Assembly: GCA_020637195.1 (NCBI GenBank)
Contig: JACJWK010000005.1
Location: 117,773-181,772 of the forward strand
Source of the DNA: Microthrixaceae bacterium
GTDB lineage: Bacteria; Actinomycetota; Acidimicrobiia; Acidimicrobiales; DATDAH01
Length of the DNA stretch: 64,000 nt
Reading direction: 5' to 3'
Positions 33,668-42,175 of this stretch are shown in pieces (the stretch's first letter is position 1; each line of letters starts with the position of its first letter). A model generated the notes under the pieces. The model did not search any database. It was not told the DNA's origin and worked only from the letters and a program-made list of their open reading frames with translations. Both the position numbers and the translations under genes were made by a program.

Positions 33668-34690
33668 GTGGCGACGTTGTTGGACGAGGACGACCCCAAA
33701 CCGAAGCAGCGCCGGTGGGTGATGCCCGTCCGCATCCTCGCCAGCGTGGCGATGCTCGCCATCCTCTTCACGCGCATCCCCGACTTCAGCCTCCACGAGC
33801 TCGTGCCCGACCCCAGCCCCGGCACGTTCGCCTGGCTGGCCGGCGCGGTCCTGCTCACCTTCGTCAGCATCGTGATGTCCGCGGTGCGCTGGCAGCAGGT
33901 GCTGCACGCCCTCGACCTCGACGGCCCCCTCGCCCACCTCGTCCGCCACTACTTCGCGGGCCAGTTCGTCTCCAACGCCCTGCCCAGCACCATCGGCGGC
34001 GACGTCGTCCGGGTGTCACGGCTGTCCCGTGAGAACGGCGAGTCGCCCGGCACGTTCGCGTCGGTGGTGCTCGAGCGCCTCACCGGGTGGGTCGTGCTCC
34101 CGGTCATCACCTTCGTGGGCCTGCTCGTCAACCCGGGGCTGCGCGACCTCGGCACCGCCACCCACGTCGCGGTGGCCGTCGCGGTCACCACCCTCGTCGG
34201 GCTGGTGGTGCTGCTCGTCGCGGTGGGCAACCAGCACGTCGGTGGGCGCTTCGCCGACCGCGACGGATGGCGCCGCTTCGCCGGCTCGGTCCACCTGGGC
34301 CTCGACCGGCTGCGTCGGCACCCCACCGCGGCGGCCCACGTGCTGGTGGCCGCCTTCGGCTACCAGCTCGTGCTCGTGGGCGCGGCGTTGATGGCCTCGT
34401 ACGCCATCGGCATCGGTGACGAGGTCGGGTTCACCGCGCTGCTCGTGTTCCTGCCCGCGGTGCTGATCGCCCAGGTGCTGCCCATCGGCATCTCGGGCCT
34501 CGGCATCCGTGAGGGCGCGTTCGTGCTGTTCCTCCAGCCCCTGGGGGTCCCGGCGCACAGCGCCATCGCGTTCGGCCTGCTCCTCTACGTCCTCACGCTC
34601 GTGGCGAGCCTGGCCGGCGCGCCGTCGTTCGCGCTCGGCGGACCGAAGGGCGCCTGCAGGCGCCGAAAGCAGTCAGGGGCCGCGACGTGA
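33668..34690 (+). CDS. YbhN/UPF0104-family membrane protein (LPG synthase TM domain)
   Basis: This 340-residue polytopic protein (about 8 helices) belongs to the lysylphosphatidylglycerol synthase TM-region/YbhN family: WVMPVRILASVAMLAILFTR, SAVRWQQVLHALDL, YFAGQFVSNALPSTIGGDVV with RVSRLSRENGESPGTFASVV, and GISGLGIREGAFVLFLQPLG. These motifs are typical of proposed lipid-linked intermediate flippases. GTG 33668 lies 41 nt after a TAGACT box. Its stop overlaps a GTG (GTGA at 34687-34690) that probably was the start of the PAP2 gene. The shared direction with PAP2 suggests a lipid-modification operon. Confidence 0.85.
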   Translation: MATLLDEDDPKPKQRRWVMPVRILASVAMLAILFTRIPDFSLHELVPDPSPGTFAWLAGAVLLTFVSIVMSAVRWQQVLHALDLDGPLAHLVRHYFAGQFVSNALPSTIGGDVVRVSRLSRENGESPGTFASVVLERLTGWVVLPVITFVGLLVNPGLRDLGTATHVAVAVAVTTLVGLVVLLVAVGNQHVGGRFADRDGWRRFAGSVHLGLDRLRRHPTAAAHVLVAAFGYQLVLVGAALMASYAIGIGDEVGFTALLVFLPAVLIAQVLPIGISGLGIREGAFVLFLQPLGVPAHSAIAFGLLLYVLTLVASLAGAPSFALGGPKGACRRRKQSGAAT

Positions 34691-34783
34691 CCGAGGCCGT
34701 CCACCCGCCTCGGCACCCCGCTCGCCACCGCCGCCGACCCCCAGTCCGTCCGGGACCGGCTCGGCCTGCGCTGGTGGCGGGAG

Positions 34784-35542
34784 ATGCTGTACGTGCTCGG
34801 CTTCTACCTCGTCTACTCGTTCATCCGGAACCGCTTCGGGTCGGCCAGCGTCGGCATCGAGCACGCGTTCAACAACGCCAAGACGGTGATCGCCATCGAG
34901 CGGGCGGTCGGCCTGTTCCACGAGGAGGGCATCCAGGACCTGTTCGTCGGCAACCGCCTGTTCATGCAGTTCTGGAACGTCTTCTACGGCACCTTCCACT
35001 TCGTGGTGACGATCTTCGCCATGGTGTTCACCTACCGCCGCTTCCCCGCCCGGTACCCGCTGTGGCGCAACACCCTGGCCTTCACCACCGGCCTGGCCCT
35101 CATCGGCTTCTCGCTGTTCCCGCTGATGCCGCCGCGGCTGCTCGACAGCTGCGGGCCGTACGGCGCGTGCGCCCACTACGGCTTCGTCGACTCGCTCGCC
35201 GAGTTCGGGGGGCTGTGGTCGTTCGACTCGGGGGCGATGCAGAAGGTCTCCAACCAGTTCGCGGCGATGCCGAGCCTGCACTTCGCCTGGTCGATGTGGT
35301 GCTTCCTCGTGCTCTACCGCAGCGTCCGCTCCCCGGTCGCCAAGGTGCTCGTGGCCGCCTACCCGTGGCTGACGCTGTTCGCCATCATGGTCACCGCCAA
35401 CCACTACTGGCTGGACGCGGTGGGTGGCGCGGTGATCCTGACCGTCGGGTACCTCCTCGGCTCGGCGCTCACCCGCCACAACGAGGCGCGGCGCGCCCGT
35501 CGGGCGGGCGCCGCCATCGTCGATGCCGAGCGCCCCGTGTAG
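34784..35542 (+). CDS. PAP2-family phosphatase / phosphotransferase, possibly 5'-frameshifted
   Basis: This 252-residue membrane protein is of the inositolphosphotransferase-like PAP2 type: five to six helices, LMPPRLLD, the catalytic block QFAAMPSLHFAWSMWCFLVL (C2: SxxH) and ANHYWLDAVGGAVI (C3: H-x4-D). It probably acts on lipid phosphates or transfers phospho-head groups. Upstream of ATG 34784 the same frame reads ATAADPQSVRDRLGLRWWRE, which looks like genuine N-terminal protein but has no start before the stop at 34688-34690. GTG 34687, overlapping the previous stop, is one frame off. A 1-nt indel in 34690-34725 would explain this. Confidence 0.8.
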   Translation: MLYVLGFYLVYSFIRNRFGSASVGIEHAFNNAKTVIAIERAVGLFHEEGIQDLFVGNRLFMQFWNVFYGTFHFVVTIFAMVFTYRRFPARYPLWRNTLAFTTGLALIGFSLFPLMPPRLLDSCGPYGACAHYGFVDSLAEFGGLWSFDSGAMQKVSNQFAAMPSLHFAWSMWCFLVLYRSVRSPVAKVLVAAYPWLTLFAIMVTANHYWLDAVGGAVILTVGYLLGSALTRHNEARRARRAGAAIVDAERPV

Positions 35543-35554
35543 CGTGAACGGCAC

Positions 35555-37426
35555 ATGCTCGAACAGATCCAGGGGCCGGCCGACCTGTCGCCGCTGTCCT
35601 ACGAAGAGCTCGAAGAACTCGCCGCCGAGATCCGGACGTTCATCGTCGACGCGGTCGACTCCGCCGGCAGCGGCCACCTCGGCTCCAACCTCGGGGCGGT
35701 CGAGCTCACCCTGGCCCTGCACCGCGTCTTCGAGTCACCGCGCGACCTGATCCTGTGGGACACCGGCCACCAGGCCTACGTCCACAAGATCGTCACCGGC
35801 CGCCAGGGTGGGTTCACCACCCTGCGCAAGGCCGAGGGCATGTCCGGCTACCCCAACCGGGCCGAGTCCGAGCACGACTGGGTGGAGAACAGCCACGCCT
35901 CCACCATCCTCTCCTACGCGCACGGCCTCGCCGCCGCCCGCGACGCCGGCACCCTCGGCGGGGCCGAGCCCGGCGAAGGCGCCCGCCGCCAGATCGTCGC
36001 GGTGATCGGCGACGGCTCGATGACCGGGGGGATGGCCTTCGAGGGCCTGAACAACCTGGGTCACAGCGGCCGCAACGTCATCATCATCCTCAACGACAAC
36101 GGCCGGTCGTACGCGCCGACGGTCTCGCGGCTCGGTGAGAGCCTCGCCCGCCTGCGCCTCAACCCGTCGTACCTGCGGCGCCAGGCCCGGGTGGAGCGCA
36201 TGCTCCACGACATGCCCCTCGTGGGCGAGCGCCTCGAGCGGGCGGTCGAGGCCACCAAGGCCGCCGTGCGCGAGATGTGGGAGCCCCCGGCGTTCTTCGA
36301 GAACCTCGGTGTGCGCTACTCGGGCCCCTTCGACGGGCACGACATCGAGGGCCTCGAGCGGGCCCTGCGCAACGCCGCCGAGCTCGACGACGGCCCGGTG
36401 GTCGTGCACGTGGTCACCCAGAAGGGCAAGGGCCACGCCCCGGCCGAGACCGACACCATCAAGCACCTGCACGACATCGGCGGCGTCAAGCCCGGCAGCT
36501 ACACCGCGGCGTTCACCGAGGCCCTCATCAAGGAGGCCGACGAGCGCCCCGAGGTGGTGGCCATCACCGCCGCCATGCCCGACTCCACCGGGTTGCTGCC
36601 CTTCAGCGAGCGGTTCCCGGGCCGCTGCATCGACGTCGGCATCGCCGAGCAGCACGCGGTCACCATGGCCGCGGGCATGGCGATGGGCGGGCTCCGCCCG
36701 GTGTGCGCGATCTACTCGACGTTCCTCACCCGCGCGTTCGACCAGCTCAACCTCGACGTCGGCCTGCACGAGCTGCCGGTGGTGTTCTGCCTCGACCGCG
36801 CCGGCATCACCGGCGACGACGGCCCCTCCCACCACGGCATCCTCGACATGGTGCTGTGCACCAAGGTGCCGGGCCTCACGATGTTCGCTCCCTCCTCCTA
36901 CCAGGAGCTCGGGGTCATGCTCCACGACGCGCTGGACCTCACCGGCGGGCCGGTCGTGCTGCGCTGGGCCAAGACCGCCGCGCCGAGCGTGGCCCCCGCC
37001 GAGGTCGGCCACGGCCTGCACGCCCGCAAGGCGCGCCAGGGCGAGGGGGTCTGCCTGGTGGGGGTCGGCAAGATGCTGGCTGCCTGCGAGGCGGCCGCGG
37101 AGGAGTTGGCCGCCGACGGCGTCGAGGCCACGGTGTGGGATCCCCGCGTCGTGGCCCCGCTCGACCCGGAGCTGGTGGCCGACGCCGCCGCCCACCGGCT
37201 CGTGGTCACGGTCGAGGACGGCCTGCGCGACGGCGGCGTGGGCATGCTGCTGGCCGACCGGGTGGCCGAGCAGGCGCTCGGCGCCTCGGCCCCGACCGTG
37301 CGCGTGCTCGGCGTCCCGCCCCGGTACCTGCCGCACGGCAAGCCCGACGCCATCCTCGCCGAGCTGGGCCTCGACGGCGCCGGCGTGGCCGCCGAGGTCC
37401 GACGCTCGCTGGCCGCGCTGGGCTGA
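35555..37426 (+). CDS. dxs: 1-deoxy-D-xylulose-5-phosphate synthase
   Basis: This full-length 623-residue transketolase-type enzyme has SAGSGHLGSNLGAVELTLAL, DTGHQAYVHKIVTGR, the ThDP motif GDGSMTGGMAFEGLNNLG ... LNDN, PPAFFENLGVRYSGPFDGHD, HVVTQKGKGHAPAE, and the PYR-domain Glu in DVGIAEQHAVTMAAGMAMGG followed by YSTFLTRAFDQL and GDDGPSHHGILDM. It condenses pyruvate and glyceraldehyde-3-phosphate, the first step of the MEP isoprenoid pathway. ATG 35555 follows TAGCGT (35540-35545) by 9 nt. A strong terminator lies 19 nt after the stop. Confidence 0.97.
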   Translation: MLEQIQGPADLSPLSYEELEELAAEIRTFIVDAVDSAGSGHLGSNLGAVELTLALHRVFESPRDLILWDTGHQAYVHKIVTGRQGGFTTLRKAEGMSGYPNRAESEHDWVENSHASTILSYAHGLAAARDAGTLGGAEPGEGARRQIVAVIGDGSMTGGMAFEGLNNLGHSGRNVIIILNDNGRSYAPTVSRLGESLARLRLNPSYLRRQARVERMLHDMPLVGERLERAVEATKAAVREMWEPPAFFENLGVRYSGPFDGHDIEGLERALRNAAELDDGPVVVHVVTQKGKGHAPAETDTIKHLHDIGGVKPGSYTAAFTEALIKEADERPEVVAITAAMPDSTGLLPFSERFPGRCIDVGIAEQHAVTMAAGMAMGGLRPVCAIYSTFLTRAFDQLNLDVGLHELPVVFCLDRAGITGDDGPSHHGILDMVLCTKVPGLTMFAPSSYQELGVMLHDALDLTGGPVVLRWAKTAAPSVAPAEVGHGLHARKARQGEGVCLVGVGKMLAACEAAAEELAADGVEATVWDPRVVAPLDPELVADAAAHRLVVTVEDGLRDGGVGMLLADRVAEQALGASAPTVRVLGVPPRYLPHGKPDAILAELGLDGAGVAAEVRRSLAALG

Positions 37427-37444
37427 CCCGGCCCCCGGCGCGAC

Positions 37445-37483
37445 AGAGCCCGGGAGCTGCCTCGAAGGCGCGTCCCGGGCTCT
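37445..37483 (+). terminator. intrinsic terminator of dxs
   Basis: AGAGCCCGGGA (37445-37455) pairs perfectly with TCCCGGGCTCT (37473-37483) around a 17-nt loop. The sequence TCCCCCC follows. Position is 19 nt past the dxs stop. Confidence 0.8.
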
Positions 37484-37579
37484 TCCCCCCTGTCGCCCCC
37501 ACATCGGGAGTCCCCGAAGGATGGAGTATCCACAGGCTACCGCGTGACGTCGGTCACGTCGAGAGCGGGGGCGGGGGGC

Positions 37580-38209
37580 TCAGTAGAAGGGGTTGGCGCC
37601 GGCGGTGTGGTCGGTGGCGTCGACCACCCGGGTGATCTCGGGGATGGCCTCGAGGATGGCGGCCTCGATCCCCTCGCGCAGGGTGACGGCGCTGACCGCG
37701 CAGCCCTGGCAGCCGCCGCCCATGGTGACGTAGGCCACGTCGTCGCTGACCCCCTCGAGCTTGGCGAAGCCCCCGTGCGCCGCCAGGGCCGGGTTGACCG
37801 ACTGGTCGAGGAGCTGGTTGATGCGCTCGGCGACGTCGCCCGAGAGCTCGAGCTCGATGCCCGCCAGCGGGTTGGGACGGTTCGGGTTGCGCATCACGAG
37901 GCCGTCGCCACCGCCACGGGGGAGGTCCAGCGTGGCCCCCCGGAGGCGGTCGATGCTGCCCGCGGGGACGATCACGGGGAGGTCCCCCTGGTGCACCACC
38001 GAGTCACCGGCGGCGGGATCGGCGTCGGCCACCGGGTCGAAGGAGAGGTCGTAGGTGAACTCGACCCCCGCGGTGCCGGTGATCTCCACCCGCAGCCCGA
38101 GCGAGTCGGCGTCGGCCTCGTTCGCCCGCAGGGCGAGCACCTGGTCGAGGGCGGCGTCGGTGACCGCGAGGATCACGTCCTGGTCGGTGTCGGTCGTCGT
38201 GTCGGCCAT
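37580..38209 (-). CDS. nfuA: NfuA-type iron-sulfur cluster carrier
   Basis: This is a 209-residue protein. The N-terminal part (about 10-95, LAVTDAALDQVLALRANEAD ... LGLRVEITGTAGVEFTYDLS) resembles a degenerate A-type (HesB/IscA) domain lacking Cys. The C-terminal part (about 120-195) is a NifU-C domain with NQLLDQSVNPALAAHGGFAK and the cluster-binding MGGGCQGCAVSAVTLREGIE (CxxC). This is the E. coli NfuA arrangement. It carries 4Fe-4S clusters to target enzymes such as MoaA or TldD-unrelated Fe-S proteins. It is a single-gene unit convergent with dxs. Confidence 0.9.
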   Translation of the reverse strand: MADTTTDTDQDVILAVTDAALDQVLALRANEADADSLGLRVEITGTAGVEFTYDLSFDPVADADPAAGDSVVHQGDLPVIVPAGSIDRLRGATLDLPRGGGDGLVMRNPNRPNPLAGIELELSGDVAERINQLLDQSVNPALAAHGGFAKLEGVSDDVAYVTMGGGCQGCAVSAVTLREGIEAAILEAIPEITRVVDATDHTAGANPFY

Positions 38210-38248
38210 CGGAGCCAGGTTAGGGGCGCCTTGCGTGATCCGGCACGG

Positions 38249-39661
38249 TCACCCGAGGCGGGCGGGGTCGCCCACCCGGAAGCACGCCGCGGGGGGCGGC
38301 GACGCCTGGTGCTCGGCCGACCACGCGCCGGCGGCGAGGGCCACACCCCGGACCATGTGGGCCGCCTGGCCCCGGGTGACGCGGTTGCCGGCCCGGAAGG
38401 TGCCGTCGGGGAACCCGTCGACGACGTCGTGGGCCGCCGCCCAGTCGAGGGCCGACCGCGGGAACTGGCCGGGGCCGACGTCGGGGAAGCGGCCGCTCGG
38501 CGCCGCCGGCACGGCACCGGTGGCCGCCCACAGCTGGGCGACCGCCTGGCCGCGGTGCACCGTGCGGTGCGGGTGGAAGCCGCCGTCGGGGAACCCGAGC
38601 ACGACGCCCTCCTCCGCGGCCCAGTCGAGGGCCGGGGCGAACCAGCCGTCGCCGTCGGGGAACGGGTTGGCGGCCTGGGCCGGCGGTCGGCCTCGCAGGC
38701 GCCACAGCAGGTCGACGAACTGGCCGCGGGTCAGGCGGTTGCGTCCCCGGAAGGTGCCGTCGGGCAAGGGGCTCACGACGTCCTCGCGCGCCGCCCAGGC
38801 GGCATCGTCGTCGAACCACCGCCCGGCGGCGTCGCGGAACGGGCTGGGTGCGCCGACGTGGCACGACAGGAAGTGGGCGGTGGCCTCGAGGTCGGCGGCC
38901 CGGAAGCCACTCAGGTCATGGGTGGCGCCCGGATGGGTGTGGAATTCGCACACCACCCCGGCGGCGCGGGCGCGCTCGCAGAGCAGCACGGCGCTGAAGC
39001 CGGGGAGGGGCGTGGCGTCGTACCAGACCCGCGGGTCCTGGTCGCCGTGGAAGTAGACGGCGGGGGGCTCGTCGGCCGACACCAGCGCGCTGCTGGCGCC
39101 GGCGAAGGAGATGGCGGCCGAGATGCGGGCGTCGCCCGGGAAGTCGAAGTACGCGGCGCTCAGCGACGTGACCGCGCCGGCCGAGTACCCGCCCATCGAG
39201 ATCCGGGCCGGGTCGATGCCCAGGTCGTCGGCGTTGGCCCGGAACCAGCGCACCGCCCGGCGGGCGTCCTCGACAGCGGCGACGATGCCCTGGGCGCCCT
39301 CGCCGAGCGTGCGGTAGTCGATGGACGCGGCGACGTAGCCCCGCCGGGCGGAGTCCCGCGCGAAGGTGGCCATCTGGCCGCGGTTGCCGCTGGTGAAGCC
39401 GCCGCCGTGGATCCAGATGACCACGGGGCGGTCGGTGGCGGTGTCGCCCGCGGGCTGGTACAGGTCGAGGCGGAGATCCTGGTCGAGCCCCGCGCCAGGG
39501 TCGGCGGCGGCGTAGAGGATGCCGCTCGTGACCGCCACCTGGTCGGCCGCGAACACCTGGTCGCGGTAGCGCTCGTCGGCGCCGGCCGCGGGCGCGAGCA
39601 GGACGGCGGCCGCGGCCAGCGCGGCCAGCACCGCCGCGGGGCGAGCGATGCGCCGTCTCAT
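38249..39661 (-). CDS. secreted esterase with three SLH domains
   Basis: This is a 470-residue exported enzyme. After a signal peptide (cut near AAGADE) comes a carboxylesterase domain (about 30-290): oxyanion VIWIHGGGFTSGNRGQM, nucleophile SMGGYSAGAVTSLSA, Asp in HGDQDPRVWYD and His in HPGATHDLSGF. Three S-layer homology repeats follow (about 300-455), each with FxD, A-x-E/H-x-x-V and FPDGTFR-x-x-N-x-x-TRGQ (for example VVDGFPDGTFRAGNRVTRGQ). SLH domains tether proteins to pyruvylated wall polymers, so this is probably a surface-attached esterase. ATG 39661 overlaps the permease stop (ATGA). Confidence 0.85.
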   Translation of the reverse strand: MRRRIARPAAVLAALAAAAVLLAPAAGADERYRDQVFAADQVAVTSGILYAAADPGAGLDQDLRLDLYQPAGDTATDRPVVIWIHGGGFTSGNRGQMATFARDSARRGYVAASIDYRTLGEGAQGIVAAVEDARRAVRWFRANADDLGIDPARISMGGYSAGAVTSLSAAYFDFPGDARISAAISFAGASSALVSADEPPAVYFHGDQDPRVWYDATPLPGFSAVLLCERARAAGVVCEFHTHPGATHDLSGFRAADLEATAHFLSCHVGAPSPFRDAAGRWFDDDAAWAAREDVVSPLPDGTFRGRNRLTRGQFVDLLWRLRGRPPAQAANPFPDGDGWFAPALDWAAEEGVVLGFPDGGFHPHRTVHRGQAVAQLWAATGAVPAAPSGRFPDVGPGQFPRSALDWAAAHDVVDGFPDGTFRAGNRVTRGQAAHMVRGVALAAGAWSAEHQASPPPAACFRVGDPARLG

Positions 39662-40449
39662 GCGCGCACGTCGTGCCGGTCGAAGACGATCACCGCGGCC
39701 ACGAGCGCGGCGGCGCACAGCGCGACGAGCACCGCGAGCCCGTCCCACCCGAGCCCCGCCGACAGCTGCCCGTTGCCCACCGACCAGTAGAACGGCGAGA
39801 GCGGTCGCCACGACTTCAGGGCCGGCACCTGGGGGGCGAGCGAGCTGAGCAGGTAGGCCGCGGCGGCGAGGGCCGCGGTGATGCCGATGGCCCCACCGCG
39901 CTGCCCGGTGCCGCCGCCGATGGCGAGGGCGAGCACACCGAACGCCGCGCCCAGCAGCACCACTCCGAGGGTGCAGGTGAGCACGGGGCCGGCGGCGAGG
40001 TCGATCTCGAAGGCGCGGCCCGCGAACACGGCGAGCACGGTGGGGACCACGACGACCACGTCGAGGACCAGCAGCACCGCGGCCTTCTGGAGCAGGATCG
40101 CCCGACGGGACAGGGGCAGGGCCAGCACCAGGTCGATGCGGCCCGCCTCCTCCTCGCCGGCCAGCGCCGCGGCGCCGTAGCCGATGGTGAGCATCAACAC
40201 GATGAGCGGCAGGAAGTTCGCGTACAGGTTGGCGTTCATCCACCCGTCGGGGCTGGTGATGGAGCCGCTGACGCCGAACAGGGCGGCCAGTCCGGGGGAC
40301 TGGTTGATGGTCTCGTCCAGGCTGGTGGCGTCTTTGAACGCCGGGTACAGGACCACCACGACGAGGGTGTAGAGCGCGAGCCCCACGGCGTACGCCACGG
40401 TGCTGCGGCGGCGCATCCGCAGGTCGACCCGGGCGAGGTCACCGCCCAT
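39658..40449 (-). CDS. ABC-2 type exporter permease
   Basis: This 263-residue protein with six predicted helices begins DLRMRRRSTVAYAVGLALYT and contains the ABC-2 loop AALAGEEEAGRIDLVLALPL with SRRAILLQKAAVLL. The C-terminal helix ends IVFDRHDVRA. It forms the channel for the ATPase encoded immediately upstream (11-nt overlap). Substrate unknown; the polyketide-antibiotic-exporter type is most similar. The SLH esterase follows with an ATGA overlap, so all three are in one transcript. Confidence 0.85.
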   Translation of the reverse strand: MGGDLARVDLRMRRRSTVAYAVGLALYTLVVVVLYPAFKDATSLDETINQSPGLAALFGVSGSITSPDGWMNANLYANFLPLIVLMLTIGYGAAALAGEEEAGRIDLVLALPLSRRAILLQKAAVLLVLDVVVVVPTVLAVFAGRAFEIDLAAGPVLTCTLGVVLLGAAFGVLALAIGGGTGQRGGAIGITAALAAAAYLLSSLAPQVPALKSWRPLSPFYWSVGNGQLSAGLGWDGLAVLVALCAAALVAAVIVFDRHDVRA

Positions 40450-41353
40450 CGCCGCCCCCGCCGTCGGGGCCCCGGTAGTAGCGGAGGAAGAGGGTCTCGA
40501 GGTCGGCGGGCTGCGCGGTGATCTCGACCGTCGTGTGCCGGGCGGCCGCCTTCACCACGGGGTCGACGGGGCCCGTGACCGAGAGGGTGAGGGCACGATC
40601 GCCGTCCGCCACGACGTCGGTGACGCCGGGCAGGCCGGCGAACTCCCCGGGCGCGACGGGCGACTCGAACGAGAGGGCGACGCTGCGGGGCACCTGCGCC
40701 TGCAGCTCGGCGATCGTGGCCGTGACGACGAGCCGACCGTCGCGGATCAGGCTCACCCGGTCGGCGACCCGCTGCACCTCGTCGAGCGAGTGCGAGGACA
40801 ACAGCACGGTGCGCCCCTCCGCCGCCGTCTCGCGGAGCAGCCGGAGGAACTCGTCCTGCATGAGCGGGTCGAGCCCGCTCGTGGGCTCGTCGAGCACCAG
40901 CAGCTCGGGCTCGTGCATGAAGGCGAGCACCAGGCCCACCTTCTGGCGGTTGCCCTTGGACAGGTCCCGCACGGGCCGGTCGAGCTCGACGCCGAAGCGC
41001 TCGACCAGCGCATCGACCACCGCGGGCGACGCGGCGCGGCGGGGCCCGGCGAGGAGGCGGACGTGCTCCCGGCCCGTGAGGCGGTCGTACAGGGTCAGCT
41101 CACCCGGCAGGTAGCCGACGCGCCGGTGGATGGCCACGCTGTCGCGGCGGCTGTCGAGCCCGAAGACCCGGGCCTCGCCGCTCGTGGGGCGCTGGAAGTC
41201 GAGCAGCGTGCGGATGGTGGTGGACTTGCCGGCGCCGTTGGGGCCGAGGAAGCCGAAGATGGTGCCCGGCGCCACCTCGAGATCGAGGTCCTCGACCCCG
41301 CGCGCGCGTCCGTAGCGCTTGGTCAGCGCCCGCGTCTGCACCACTGCCGCCAT
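40439..41353 (-). CDS. ABC exporter ATP-binding protein
   Basis: This 304-residue ATPase has Walker A GFLGPNGAGKSTTIRTLL, signature DLSKGNRQKVGLVLAF, Walker B LLVLDEPTSGLDPLMQDEFL and H-loop VLLSSHSLDEVQRVADR. The C-terminal about 80 residues form the beta-rich extension common to CcmA/NatA-type exporters. It pairs with the permease at 39658-40449. Start ATG 41353 is preceded by the end of the other exporter locus only 12 nt away, suggesting one long transcript. Confidence 0.92.
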   Translation of the reverse strand: MAAVVQTRALTKRYGRARGVEDLDLEVAPGTIFGFLGPNGAGKSTTIRTLLDFQRPTSGEARVFGLDSRRDSVAIHRRVGYLPGELTLYDRLTGREHVRLLAGPRRAASPAVVDALVERFGVELDRPVRDLSKGNRQKVGLVLAFMHEPELLVLDEPTSGLDPLMQDEFLRLLRETAAEGRTVLLSSHSLDEVQRVADRVSLIRDGRLVVTATIAELQAQVPRSVALSFESPVAPGEFAGLPGVTDVVADGDRALTLSVTGPVDPVVKAAARHTTVEITAQPADLETLFLRYYRGPDGGGGDGR

Positions 41354-41365
41354 GTCGTCCCGACC

Positions 41366-42175
41366 CTAGCGTCGGGCCACGCGCCCCCGGAGTGCGGCCA
41401 GTGCGAGCGTCTGGCTGACGACGCCCACCAGCGCCACCGCCCCGACGGCCTCCAGCAGGGCCCGGCCGTCCCAGCCCACGAAGATGAGCGAGCGGAGACC
41501 GGCCAGCAGGTAGGTGACGGGGTTCCAGTCGGCGATGGTGGACAGCCAGCCCGTGAGCGCCTCCTGCGGCACGAACGAGGTGGTCAGGAACGCGAAGGGG
41601 AAGAACAGGATGAAGCTGGCGTTGACCGCGCCGGGGTTCCCGGTCTTGAGGGCGATGGCGTAGGGGAAGCCGGTGAAGACCACACCCCAGCAGCCGGCCA
41701 GGAGCACGAACACCACCACGCCGGGGAGGCCCGACTCGAAGCGGACCCCGACCAGGTAGCCGAGCACGACGACGGGGATCGACAGGGCCACGACGAGGAC
41801 GAAGTCGGCCACCATGAGGCCGAGGAGCAGCGCCTTGCGGCTGACCGGCGTGATGGTGAGGCGATCGAAGTAGCCGTCCTGGATGTCGGTGACGAGGGTC
41901 GAGGCGCGGGACACACCCGTGACCGCGAAGATGATGGCGACGGGCAGCTGGAAGGCCTTGAAGCTGAACCCGGGGGTCTCGAACGACTCGGTGATGTCCT
42001 GGAGCGAGCCGATGTTGACCACGAAGAAGAAGAGGGGCACCACGAGCGCGGGGATGACCGACTCGGGCTCGCGTGGGATCGACCGCACGGCCCGGCCCGC
42101 GATGGCGAGCAGGTCGGACCCGAACCCGGCCCTGCGGGCCCGGATGGTGGGGTCGGCCACCGAGGCGACGGTCAC
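41366..42175 (-). CDS. ABC-2 permease, DrrB-like
   Basis: This 269-residue ABC-2 permease has about six helices: SVIPALVVPLFFFVVNIGSL, FQLPVAIIFAVTGVSRASTL, VADFVLVVALSIPVVVLGYL. The exporter signature DIQDGYFDRLTITPVSRKAL precedes helix 3, and FPFAFLTTSFVPQEALTGWL with NPVTYLLAGLRSL near the end is typical of DrrB/NodJ. GTG 42175 overlaps the stop of its ATPase as GTGA. It probably exports a hydrophobic compound or lipid. Confidence 0.88.
   Translation of the reverse strand: MTVASVADPTIRARRAGFGSDLLAIAGRAVRSIPREPESVIPALVVPLFFFVVNIGSLQDITESFETPGFSFKAFQLPVAIIFAVTGVSRASTLVTDIQDGYFDRLTITPVSRKALLLGLMVADFVLVVALSIPVVVLGYLVGVRFESGLPGVVVFVLLAGCWGVVFTGFPYAIALKTGNPGAVNASFILFFPFAFLTTSFVPQEALTGWLSTIADWNPVTYLLAGLRSLIFVGWDGRALLEAVGAVALVGVVSQTLALAALRGRVARR

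Noticed and set aside
35540..35554. TPP riboswitch before dxs
   Set aside because: There is no leader between the PAP2 gene and dxs long enough to hold one; a -10 box lies 9 nt before the ATG.
37544..39790. A 748-codon + strand frame opposite nfuA and the SLH esterase
   Set aside because: Antisense shadow; the reverse strand carries the recognisable domains and overlapping starts.
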